From: an uncultured Bacteroides sp.
GTDB taxonomy: Bacteria; Bacteroidota; Bacteroidia; Bacteroidales; Bacteroidaceae
DNA: 64,000 nucleotides
Direction: 5' to 3'
Assembly: GCF_947632445.1 (NCBI RefSeq)
Contig: NZ_CANRPM010000004.1
Location: forward strand, 1-64,000
The position numbers and the translations under genes were made by a program. Shown in pieces: positions 10,204-18,812 of the stretch (position 1 is its first letter; each line of letters starts with the position of its first letter). A model generated the notes under the pieces. The model saw only the letters and a list, made by a program, of their open reading frames with translations, ran no database searches and had not been told where the DNA came from.

Positions 10204-11103
10204 TCAGCCTTGCATTGCCCGGATGCCTTCTTCCAGCGAGTGCGGACGGTATCCCAGCAGACGGCGGGCCTTGTCGATGCTCAGGCCGCTGAAGCGGGGT
10301 CGGGGAGTGGCTTCCTGCATCTCGGCGGTGCTGACGGGCTGTATCAGCGAGGCGTCTAACCGCAATGCGTTTGCCACGCGGTAGGCGATGTCGGCAATGG
10401 TCAGGCATTCGGGGCCGCAGATGTGGAAGATTCCGTTGGACGGGTGGACGATAAGCCGGTCGATGCCTTGTGCGACGTCGTCTACGAAAGTCGGCGTGCG
10501 CCACTGGTCGTTCACCACCCGGATGGGTTGCCCGCTGCGCAGGCGATCTGCCACGAGGCGCACGATATTGCTGTGCTGGCCGGGCAGGGGATTGCCGTAG
10601 ACCACGACGATACGTGCCACGGCACAGTTGCCGCACAGGCCGGTTACCCGACGTTCACTCTCCCATTTGCTCCGGCCATAGTAGTTCACGGGGGCGGGCA
10701 TGTCTTCTTCGGTATAAAGCCGGTCGCTGTCTCCGCCGAACACGAAGTCCGTCGACAGGTGGATAAGGCGGCTGCCGGTGCGTTCGCAGTTCTCGGCCAG
10801 ACGGGCGGCAGCACGGATGTTGGTTTCGTCCGTTTCTTCGCGGTGGCTTTCGCAATAGTCGGGCGAGGAGAGGGCGGAGGTATTGATGACGACGTCGGGC
10901 CGCAGCTCTTCAAACAGGCGGCGGATGGCTGCTTCCTCGCGGATGTCGGCTTGCACGAAGCGGTAACGGCTGTCCGCATGCGGGCGGATGTCGGCGTGCA
11001 GCGAACAGCCCGTCACCCGATAGTCCGCTTTGTCCGACAGGGTGTCGAGGATACGTCTTCCGGTAAATCCGTTGGTTCCTACAATCAATATCTTCTGTTG
11101 CAT
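10204..11103 (-). CDS. NAD-dependent epimerase / dTDP-4-dehydrorhamnose reductase-like (extended SDR)
   Basis: ILIVGTNGFTGRRILDTL, VINTSALSSPDYCE, LSTDFVFGG, YYGRSKWESER. Confidence 0.87.
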   Translation of the reverse strand: MQQKILIVGTNGFTGRRILDTLSDKADYRVTGCSLHADIRPHADSRYRFVQADIREEAAIRRLFEELRPDVVINTSALSSPDYCESHREETDETNIRAAARLAENCERTGSRLIHLSTDFVFGGDSDRLYTEEDMPAPVNYYGRSKWESERRVTGLCGNCAVARIVVVYGNPLPGQHSNIVRLVADRLRSGQPIRVVNDQWRTPTFVDDVAQGIDRLIVHPSNGIFHICGPECLTIADIAYRVANALRLDASLIQPVSTAEMQEATPRPRFSGLSIDKARRLLGYRPHSLEEGIRAMQG

Positions 11104-11116
11104 GGTGTTCGGTACG

Positions 11117-11722
11117 TTAGTGGAAAAACGGAGTTTCGCGTCCCTTCTGCACTTCGATGCGGATGCCGAACGAGCCGTTCTGCGACTTCAGTTCGAAAGC
11201 GCCCTTGAAGTCGTTTTGCTGCCAGGGAAGGGCCGAGGGGTTGGACACCCGCCGGCCGTCCTTGTCATACTGGCCATACGTATTCAGCCGCCAGCCGTTC
11301 TTCAGGCGGAAGCTGCCCATCTGAAGGTTATCCGTCGTGCTGCCGAAGCCCATGAGGCCGAATGGGTTGCTGCTGAAATAGGGCGAACCCGACAGGGAGA
11401 ACATATTGTTCAGTCCCGAAGAATAGGTGACATCGGGGTTCAGTCGGAATATCCGGTTATAATCTTTGCTCGCGTCGGGGATGACTATTTGGAAGGGCTT
11501 TTCCCAACCCTGCGCAGGCAGTTTCATCAGGCTGTTCAGGTCGATCAGGAAACCGTCGTAACTTTTCACGCCGTCGGGAAGAAGTTGTTCCCCTGTCGGA
11601 GGGATGTCGTCCGCCGTATGACGCAGGGTGTCTGCGGCCGCCTCTGTTTGTGCAAAGGCGATGCCGCAGTAGAGGGTAAGGAGTGAAAAGAGGACTGAGA
11701 ACCGTTTCATATCTCTATACAT
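11117..11722 (-). CDS. Exported hypothetical protein
   Basis: Signal peptide MKRFSVLFSLLTLYCGIAFAQ; no family confidently recognised. Confidence 0.7.
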   Translation of the reverse strand: MYRDMKRFSVLFSLLTLYCGIAFAQTEAAADTLRHTADDIPPTGEQLLPDGVKSYDGFLIDLNSLMKLPAQGWEKPFQIVIPDASKDYNRIFRLNPDVTYSSGLNNMFSLSGSPYFSSNPFGLMGFGSTTDNLQMGSFRLKNGWRLNTYGQYDKDGRRVSNPSALPWQQNDFKGAFELKSQNGSFGIRIEVQKGRETPFFH

Positions 11723-11819
11723 TGTTGCCGCTTCAAAGATACGGCTTTTCTTGACATTCTCACTCCGTCTTAAGACTATTTATCGGTTTTTATTCCCCTT
11801 CGTACACGAAGGGATGTCT

Positions 11820-12638
11820 TTAGGGTTGAAGCCGGTCGTATTCCTCGTCCGTTACAGGCTCCAGCCATTCGTTGGAAGTGTTCTCGCCTTCGATTTCAAA
11901 GGCCAGGTGGGCAAACCAGCTGTCGGCAGCCGCGCCGTGCCAGTGCTTCACGTTGGCGGGGATGTGGATGACCGTGCCGGGCAGGATTTCCTGTGCCGGC
12001 TTGCCTTCCTCCTGATACCAGCCACGTCCGGCCACACCGATGAGCATCTGTCCGCCGCCCTTCGTGGCTTTATGGATGTGCCAGTTGTTACGGCAGCGCG
12101 GCTCGAAAGTGACGTTGGCAATGGATACCTGTGCATCCGAGATGCGGGCCAGATAGCTGTTACCCGTGAAGTAGCGGCTGAAGGCTGTGTTCGGTTCGCC
12201 GATGGGGAAAATCATTGTCCGCTGGAAGGCGGCTTTGGCGTCCGTAGCGGGCGTGTCGTCGGCCCAGACGTCTTTGGCCAGGCGAAAGGCTGCCCATGCT
12301 TTGGGCCATCCGGCGTAGAAGGCGATGTGGGTAATGATTTCAGAGATTTCCGTCCGGCTGATGCCGTTCTGACGGGCCGTCTGTAGGTGGTAGATAAGCG
12401 ACGAGTCGGTCATATCCTGGCTGATGAGGGCGGTCAGGGTGACGAGGCTGCGGTCGCGCAAGCTCAAGAGGTCGTTGCGGCTCCATACTTCTCCGAATAG
12501 GATGTCGTCGTTCAGGCGTGCGAACTCTGGGGCGAACTCGCCCAGTTGGTCACGTCCGGCTGTCTGTACAATTTTCTGTTGTGCCATACTGTTTAGTGTT
12601 AGAATGCAAAAGAGGGATGATACGATTAGTTTGTTCAT
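11820..12638 (-). CDS. Carboxymuconolactone decarboxylase-family domain fused to a cupin domain, secreted
   Basis: N-terminal signal peptide; RSLVTLTALISQ...GISRTEISEIITHIAFYAGWPKAWAAF (CMD); NNWHIHKATKGGGQMLIGVAGRGWYQEEGKPAQEILPGTVIHIPANVKHWHGA (cupin). Confidence 0.88.
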   Translation of the reverse strand: MNKLIVSSLFCILTLNSMAQQKIVQTAGRDQLGEFAPEFARLNDDILFGEVWSRNDLLSLRDRSLVTLTALISQDMTDSSLIYHLQTARQNGISRTEISEIITHIAFYAGWPKAWAAFRLAKDVWADDTPATDAKAAFQRTMIFPIGEPNTAFSRYFTGNSYLARISDAQVSIANVTFEPRCRNNWHIHKATKGGGQMLIGVAGRGWYQEEGKPAQEILPGTVIHIPANVKHWHGAAADSWFAHLAFEIEGENTSNEWLEPVTDEEYDRLQP

Positions 12639-12651
12639 AATGATATAATGT

Positions 12652-13218
12652 TTAGTCGGTGATGCGCTTGATGATGCGGGCAGGCACTCCTCCTGCTACG
12701 ACGCCGGACGGCACATCCTTCGTCACGACAGCACCGGCCGCTATGACGGCATTGTCGCCGATGGTCACACCGGAGAGGATGGTGGCGTTCGACCCTACCC
12801 AGACGCCGCGCCCCAATACGATAGGAGCGGGCAGGGTGACATGTCTCCGTTCGGGGATAAGCTCGTGATTAAGTGTGGCGAACACGACATTGTGTCCTAT
12901 CTGGCAACCGTCGCCCAGCGTCACTCCGCCGTGATCTTGGAAATGGCAGCAGGCGTTGATGAATACGTCGCGCCCTACGGTGATGTTTTTGCCGAAGTCT
13001 GTATAGAAAGGCGGGAACACGCGGAGCGAGTCAGGCACTTCGTAGCCGAAGAGACTGGAAAGCAGTCTGCGCACTTCGTCGGGCGTGTGGTAGGCCGTGT
13101 TCAGTTGGAAAGTGATGCGCCGTGCCTCGTTGCTCATGTCGTTCATGAATTGTCCGATGTCTTCGGTATCCAGCGGGCGGCGCGTCTTTACAAGTTCTTT
13201 GAAATCTTCGATGGTCAT
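12652..13218 (-). CDS. Sugar O-acetyltransferase (LacA/Maa/NodL type, left-handed beta helix)
   Basis: GRDVFINACCHFQDHGGVTLGDGCQIGHNVVFATLNHE hexapeptide repeats. The start is set at MTIEDFKEL (CAT 13216-13218); the upstream ORF extension is not typical protein. Confidence 0.88.
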   Translation of the reverse strand: MTIEDFKELVKTRRPLDTEDIGQFMNDMSNEARRITFQLNTAYHTPDEVRRLLSSLFGYEVPDSLRVFPPFYTDFGKNITVGRDVFINACCHFQDHGGVTLGDGCQIGHNVVFATLNHELIPERRHVTLPAPIVLGRGVWVGSNATILSGVTIGDNAVIAAGAVVTKDVPSGVVAGGVPARIIKRITD

Positions 13219-13528
13219 AATTCGGTCCGTTATGATATTCGATGCAAAGATAGCGCAACGAGCGGATGGAAAGATAACCCCGACGCAGAATTTTTGTACC
13301 CGTTTTACGGATTTCCTCAAGGAGGCCGGCGTGGGCGGAAGGCTGAAAAGCCCATCCGCTCGCAGGAATCCTTCACAATGCAGAGAATCGTACTGGCAAC
13401 AGCGCGAGATTGTCGGCGTGGGCTTCTGTAGACGCATTGTCGTGTAATTGGACCGGCTGACGCAGGCTTGCCTGTTGCCAGCTTTGTTATAAATATGCGA
13501 CAAATCGTTTTCCGACGGTTTGGGTTAT

Positions 13529-14053
13529 TTAGTCCTGCTTCTTAATTTGCAATCCTTGTTTTTTACAAAATGCTTCAAATTTCGTCATTAAATTCTTGAG
13601 CTCTTTCATTTTGAATCCATGATAACTTCCGTCGATCTCTATATAAGTAATCCAACCGCCGCCTAAAGGAAGTTTCGTATTCTCCAAAGCGATACCATTT
13701 GTCTTAAAAGTGAGTCCACTCTCTTTAACATTTTCTGAAAAATAGATACAAGCACTCAACGTGTCATACATTTTTTGTGCATCTCCAGAACAAATAACAA
13801 ATTGATCTTCTAAAACATCATACTTATCATTTTGAGCTCGAAATACAAATATATAATCTTCAGGTTGATATTGACGATTATATATAATCTTGCAATATAG
13901 AGAATAGTTTTCAATCTTATTCATAGAAGGAAGACTGTAATGGTATTTTGATACCAACCATTCAATTTTCGACACTTCTGTTTCATCAGCAACTGATACG
14001 AATGGTAATATAAGTGCAAGAAGTAGCACATAAAAAAGAATACGTTTGTTCAT
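13529..14053 (-). CDS. Small exported hypothetical protein
   Basis: Signal peptide MNKRILFYVLLLALILPFVSVAD; 174 aa; AT-rich compared with its neighbours. Confidence 0.65.
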   Translation of the reverse strand: MNKRILFYVLLLALILPFVSVADETEVSKIEWLVSKYHYSLPSMNKIENYSLYCKIIYNRQYQPEDYIFVFRAQNDKYDVLEDQFVICSGDAQKMYDTLSACIYFSENVKESGLTFKTNGIALENTKLPLGGGWITYIEIDGSYHGFKMKELKNLMTKFEAFCKKQGLQIKKQD

Positions 14054-14130
14054 ACATTTAAAGTTTATAAGTTTTGTGCAATAGTGCCGGCATCATAGAC
14101 GTGTCGCGCAAATGTCTATAAACAACAAAA

Positions 14131-14228
14131 GCGCAGACTATCGCCATACGCTGTCTTGGCTCACCACAAGCCACAATTCTTTATGGGAAGGTCTGCGCGA
14201 AAAAGCACAAATCCCAACAAGAATTGTA
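14131..14228. other. Structured intergenic element (candidate dispersed repeat or ncRNA)
   Basis: Inverted repeat GCGCAGAC (14131-14138)/GTCTGCGC (14191-14198), interleaved with ACAATTCTT (14172-14180)/AAGAATTGT (14220-14228). Confidence 0.5.
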
Positions 14229-14280
14229 ATAGCTCGTTTGCATCCGAGGTGGTGATTCGACAGCGATTGAGCTAATTATA

Positions 14281-14313
14281 TAAAAAAGCGCAATGCCTTT
14301 CAGCAATGCGCTA
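14281..14313 (-). terminator. Rho-independent terminator for the 14398-15087 gene
   Basis: AGCGCAATGC...GCAATGCGCT stem preceded on the + strand by AAAAAA, i.e. followed by a T-tract on the - strand. Confidence 0.75.
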
Positions 14314-14397
14314 CAAATGTAGGAATAAATTCTTAGAGTTGCAAATTATTTTAAAATTGTTTCCGAAGGAGGAAAAATTCATTTCCCCTTCCCCGGA

Positions 14398-15087
14398 TTA
14401 TTTGGTAATATCGAACAGATAAGCCATTTTGATTCCGATAACGCCGTGTGCAGCACGGGAGAAATAGTCCTTCTTGGTGCTGTGGTAGAAATCGGAGAGG
14501 GCATAATAATAGCGTCCTTCTACCTGAAAATGGCCGATTTTGGTGCGCAGTTCCATGCCAAGTCCCCCTGTGATACCATAATCGAACTTGTTCTCCACAT
14601 CCATGTCATGCTGTTCGACGGTAAGGTTGGAATAGTTTTCCCACGGACCGCTTTGCGTATAGCTTTCGTTCAGGAAGAAGCCGATCTGCGGTCCGGCATT
14701 GATGAAAAACTGCAGGCCGCGACTTTCCTTGCCGAATGCCAGATGGGCCAGGAACGGGAGTTCGACGTAATTCATCTTGCGCGTGTATTGCAAATCGGGA
14801 TAGTCTTCGTAGAACTCGTCCCATCCGTGTTGGGAATAGTTGATTTCCACTTGGACACCACAAATCATCTTGCCTAAGCGTTCGGAGACGTAGCGCAACG
14901 TGACGCCTCCTACTGGAGCCATCAAGTTCTTCTGTTGCACGCTGGGCGAAAAGCTGACACTGTTGAGGTTGACACCGCCGTTGATGCCGACGGTGAAGTC
15001 GTAGCGCTGTTCGCCCACTTGGGCATGCAGCGGGGCAGCCAGGGCGAAAAGTAGCAGGAGGACGGGAAGTACGGTTTTCAGTTTCAT
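14398..15087 (-). CDS. Outer-membrane beta-barrel protein (PorT/OmpA-barrel-like)
   Basis: Signal peptide; alternating beta strands; GGVTLRYVSERLGKMICGVQVEINYSQHGW; ends in an aromatic-containing strand. Confidence 0.75.
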   Translation of the reverse strand: MKLKTVLPVLLLLFALAAPLHAQVGEQRYDFTVGINGGVNLNSVSFSPSVQQKNLMAPVGGVTLRYVSERLGKMICGVQVEINYSQHGWDEFYEDYPDLQYTRKMNYVELPFLAHLAFGKESRGLQFFINAGPQIGFFLNESYTQSGPWENYSNLTVEQHDMDVENKFDYGITGGLGMELRTKIGHFQVEGRYYYALSDFYHSTKKDYFSRAAHGVIGIKMAYLFDITK

Positions 15088-15136
15088 TATTCAACGTTCA
15101 ATTCTCTATTTTCATCTCTCAATTCTCAACTCTCAA

Positions 15137-16921
15137 TTAGTCAAAGTCCAGCTTAAACAACTCGTAGTTTTTGGTAAAATGTACGAAGAATACTTTCCGG
15201 TTGATAAAGCCTCCCCAGTTGTTGACGCGTTGGAATTTGAAGCCGGTCTGAATAGGATTGACTTGCAGGCGGTCCAGATTGTCTTCAAGCTTGTAACCGT
15301 ATTGCGACAAGCCTTTCAGGAAGAAATATCCCGTATCAAATCCTAAGATTCCATACTTTGGGTAACGCTCTTCCAGATCTTTGCTATACCAATGACGGTA
15401 GTTGCGGGTGAAGTTGGAGGCTGCCGGCAACAGGTTGTTGGTATAGAAAGATGAATAGAAATAGGTGTCGAGTTCGAAGAACGATTCCAGATGATCCTTG
15501 GTATAGGTCTGCCATTCGGGATAGCCGAACAGGTGGCATTGCATCTCAGGATGTTGGCGTACAGCCAGTGTCAGATGTGGCAGGAACTTAATGAGTGTAA
15601 GATTGCTTCCTGAAGTTGGAATAAAGATATTCTCGTATCCGGCCCGCATTGCTGCACTGAACGTTGTGTCGTTAGAACCGTCCGACAGGGAAACCATCGG
15701 AATGGAGCGGTTACGCAGCTCTTCTTTTAAGTCTTTGATGAAGTCGGCTTTTTCATCGGCACCGCTTTTAGCTTCGATGAAGATGACATTAGGGCGGCTG
15801 AAGGTACGCAGGAAGTGGTCGTAGACCTCAGAATAGAGATAAGACTGCGGGGTATTAATCTGGTAGACGCAGGGATTGCGGAACACCGAATTGTCTTTCG
15901 ACGTGAAGGGGATGATTAATCGGATGTCTTTCTTTTGGGCAAATTCGGCCAGCGGCTTGATATGTTGCTGATAAAGCGGACCGAAAATGATATTTACGTT
16001 CTGTATCTCACGACGGGAAAGGATGTTTTGCAGCGAAGCGTTTTCGGGGCCGGAGTTGTAAGTATAGAGATCGAATGATATGCCTTGGCGCTTCAGACTG
16101 TCAACGGCCATCAGTAATCCCTCGTAGTATTCGAGCATACGGGTAGACTCGCTTTTCTGAATGCCTTCTGGCAGCAGAGGCAGGATGATAGCAGCCTTTA
16201 CGGTAGCATATTTCTGGGCTTTCTTGTCGTTTTCTTCGAACAGCTCACGGTCGGTGAGTGGCTTTTGCTCCGTTGCCTTCTTGTCCGAATGGTTTTCACG
16301 TGCATAGGGAATGCAGAGGAAGGAACCGTGTTTGATTTTGTTTCCGCCTTTCAGTTCAGGATTGGCGGCAATGAGCTCCTCTTCCGTGATGCCATATTCA
16401 CGGCTGATGCTGTAGATGGTTTCACGGCGTTTCACCTTGTGCATGTCGCGGCACTTGGGTTTGAGCATTTCGGGCTCTTTCGGTTGTTCTTTGGGAGCTT
16501 CGACTGTTATTTCAGGTGTCTTGGCAGGGATGCGAATGACTTGTCCTGCACGGAAGTTATTGGCATCCAGACCGGGATTGGCGTCGCAGATAGCCTGTAT
16601 GGTTACGCCGTAAAGACCGCTGAGGCGATAGAGCGTTTCTCCGGCAGCGATGGTATGGAAGGTTTCCTGCGTCCGGCTTTCTTTCTTGCGGGGGATGCGC
16701 AGGGTACGTCCTACATATATCTTTTCGTCACTACCCGGATTTAGTCGGACAATGTCGGCTTGGCTGACGCCATACATGCTGGCGATGGAATAGAGGCTTT
16801 GACCTTTTTCGATGGTGTGCAAAAAGTATGTCTGGTTTTCTTGTGCACGGATGCCGATGCTACAGGCTGTAACCAGCAGCAGGGTGCAAAAGATGCGTTT
16901 GGCTGTTTTCATTCCAATCAT
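15137..16921 (-). CDS. LysM-repeat protein with C-terminal type-1 periplasmic-binding-like domain
   Basis: Three LysM motifs (HTIEKGQSLYSIASMYGVSQADIVRLNPG; HTIAAGETLYRLSGLYGVT; HKVKRRETIYSISREYGITEEELIAANP), then a periplasmic-binding-like region (AAIILPLLPEG...IIFGPLYQQHIKPLAEFA). Confidence 0.87.
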   Translation of the reverse strand: MIGMKTAKRIFCTLLLVTACSIGIRAQENQTYFLHTIEKGQSLYSIASMYGVSQADIVRLNPGSDEKIYVGRTLRIPRKKESRTQETFHTIAAGETLYRLSGLYGVTIQAICDANPGLDANNFRAGQVIRIPAKTPEITVEAPKEQPKEPEMLKPKCRDMHKVKRRETIYSISREYGITEEELIAANPELKGGNKIKHGSFLCIPYARENHSDKKATEQKPLTDRELFEENDKKAQKYATVKAAIILPLLPEGIQKSESTRMLEYYEGLLMAVDSLKRQGISFDLYTYNSGPENASLQNILSRREIQNVNIIFGPLYQQHIKPLAEFAQKKDIRLIIPFTSKDNSVFRNPCVYQINTPQSYLYSEVYDHFLRTFSRPNVIFIEAKSGADEKADFIKDLKEELRNRSIPMVSLSDGSNDTTFSAAMRAGYENIFIPTSGSNLTLIKFLPHLTLAVRQHPEMQCHLFGYPEWQTYTKDHLESFFELDTYFYSSFYTNNLLPAASNFTRNYRHWYSKDLEERYPKYGILGFDTGYFFLKGLSQYGYKLEDNLDRLQVNPIQTGFKFQRVNNWGGFINRKVFFVHFTKNYELFKLDFD

Positions 16922-17002
16922 TCGTTCGGTTCTAATAAAATAATACCCAAAGTTGCCGCAAAGTTAACAAATCTGTCTCATTTCAGCCAAAGGATTGAGT
17001 TA

Positions 17003-17019
17003 AGAAATAATATTGTGTT
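17003..17019. repeat. Left copy of a 17-bp direct repeat AGAAATAATATTGTGTT
   Basis: Identical 17-mer at 22541-22557; the pair brackets the AT-rich island. Confidence 0.9.
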
Positions 17020-17277
17020 ATTCTTATTTAGGCAAAGTTGGACAATGATAAAATGTCAGAAGTGACAATCCCATTTGATGTACGGGGAGACACCTCTGTG
17101 GATTTTTCACATATTCCATAACAGGATAAGCTACGGTATGTGGATGATGTTCACACAGTAGTTGTCGGAGTGTCCGATAATCTCGAACTCACGTTATTTA
17201 CATGTGTGATTTTTAATATTGAATTATTAACAGTATTTTATGAAATATTCACCATTTTTTGCAGGTAAACAGCTTTT

Positions 17278-17937
17278 TCAGTTGCAGTTTGTCACTTTGA
17301 AGACTCTCAGTACTCTTGTCCATTTTTTTATACATCCATTTTCATCGTGGTATGGAGAGCAACCATATTGTACTCCGTGATTAATAACCCCAGATTTAAA
17401 TACATTGTTGCACATCCAAAAATCACCTTGTTTTGTATTGTCAATGTTATGGAATTCTACATATCCAGACATGGTTTGGAAATAACGTCTGAAATTATCA
17501 ATCTTGTTCGTTTTAATATCGTTGATATGTGGAGATACACAGACATAATAGTTTTCAGCTTTCTTTATTCCAGCCATTAACGAAAGGATATGTGGCGTAG
17601 AATAATCGTCTATGTCAAGTATATTCGAGAAAAGATTCACTACAACGTTGTTTCTTATGATGCCAATATCATTTAGTTCAACATCGTCAAGCTTTTTGCA
17701 TATTGTTCTTACAGAACATTCTGGATTAACGGCTTTGCAATGAAGCGAAGCTCGTTTAATCGCCAATTCCGACGGATCGATTAATATGATTTGATTGGCA
17801 TTTTCTTGATAATATTTCTCACAGAATAGCATTGATGCCAATCCTTGTCCACATCCCCAATCAATTATTGTCAATGGTTGGTCAAATTGTTGCGGGAAAG
17901 GTTCTGCCAGAGCAGACTGCATCTTAGCTTTATGCAT
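17278..17937 (-). CDS. SAM-dependent methyltransferase, possibly N-terminally truncated or frameshifted
   Basis: LTIIDWGCGQGLASMLFCEKY...QIILIDPSELAIKRA (Rossmann motif I). The reading frame stays open for 23 codons upstream of ATG 17937 (SWSWRYLITEEQGLYNYLKNYGS) with no start codon. Confidence 0.75.
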   Translation of the reverse strand: MHKAKMQSALAEPFPQQFDQPLTIIDWGCGQGLASMLFCEKYYQENANQIILIDPSELAIKRASLHCKAVNPECSVRTICKKLDDVELNDIGIIRNNVVVNLFSNILDIDDYSTPHILSLMAGIKKAENYYVCVSPHINDIKTNKIDNFRRYFQTMSGYVEFHNIDNTKQGDFWMCNNVFKSGVINHGVQYGCSPYHDENGCIKKWTRVLRVFKVTNCN

Positions 17938-17981
17938 ACTTCCATAGTTTTTTAGATAATTATATAACCCTTGTTCTTCTG

Positions 17982-18812
17982 TTATAAGATAACGCCACGA
18001 CCATGATCAAAGCTGTCAGAAGCAAGGATAACAGCATGTTGTCTAATTGTATCAAAGTTTTTATTACCAGAATTTATCCAATTCACATACTCTGTACCTT
18101 CTTCAATGAGACACAGTTCATTTGGCACAAACGGTGAAATACTCAGATTTTGACAATTCAGATGATCTATTGCTTCTTGCAATTGTTCATGGGCTTGCTC
18201 ATTATTGACATTAATTTTACAGATATCCTTAATATCATTCAAGAAGGGATATTTATTTTGTTCTACAGCTTCAAGAAATTTGTCTTTCACTATCAGAGCT
18301 TTCGTAGGATGTAATGAATCTACAACAGCACTATAGTAATTAAGGAATGTAATCAGAGAAGGAAGGTTGCTGTCCTCTTCTTCTTCAATTGCAACTTGAA
18401 GCAAACGGCAAATATCATCAAATTTCGATATTAAATCATCAGCAGTACTAGGTTTTGGGTAAACAAAGGACAAGCCTGCCTGTATTCTGCTTGTTATTTC
18501 TATTTCTTTATCTGACACGAGTCTTGCAAGACGAGCCATCGCACCTTGCAAGTTAAGACGTTCTGCCAAGTCAAGCATAATCAGCAAAAAGGATCTGTTT
18601 TGAGTGCTCGAGAAATCAAGTTGAGAGTAATACTTGAATTTTAGTTGTACAAATTTGTTAATGTCATCAGATACTTTAGACAGGACATCACGCCTTGATG
18701 AATATATGTCATACAATTCGTCAGAATGATTTCGAAGATAGGCTTCAAGCGATTCTACACTTGAAGCCTCTGCATATGCATTATTGAAGAAACTCATATT
18801 AATCTTTGTCAA
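17982..18812 (-). CDS. Hypothetical helical protein of the AT-rich island
   Basis: 276-aa ORF overlapping the upstream ORF by 14 bp; no family recognised. Confidence 0.7.
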   Translation of the reverse strand: MTKINMSFFNNAYAEASSVESLEAYLRNHSDELYDIYSSRRDVLSKVSDDINKFVQLKFKYYSQLDFSSTQNRSFLLIMLDLAERLNLQGAMARLARLVSDKEIEITSRIQAGLSFVYPKPSTADDLISKFDDICRLLQVAIEEEEDSNLPSLITFLNYYSAVVDSLHPTKALIVKDKFLEAVEQNKYPFLNDIKDICKINVNNEQAHEQLQEAIDHLNCQNLSISPFVPNELCLIEEGTEYVNWINSGNKNFDTIRQHAVILASDSFDHGRGVIL

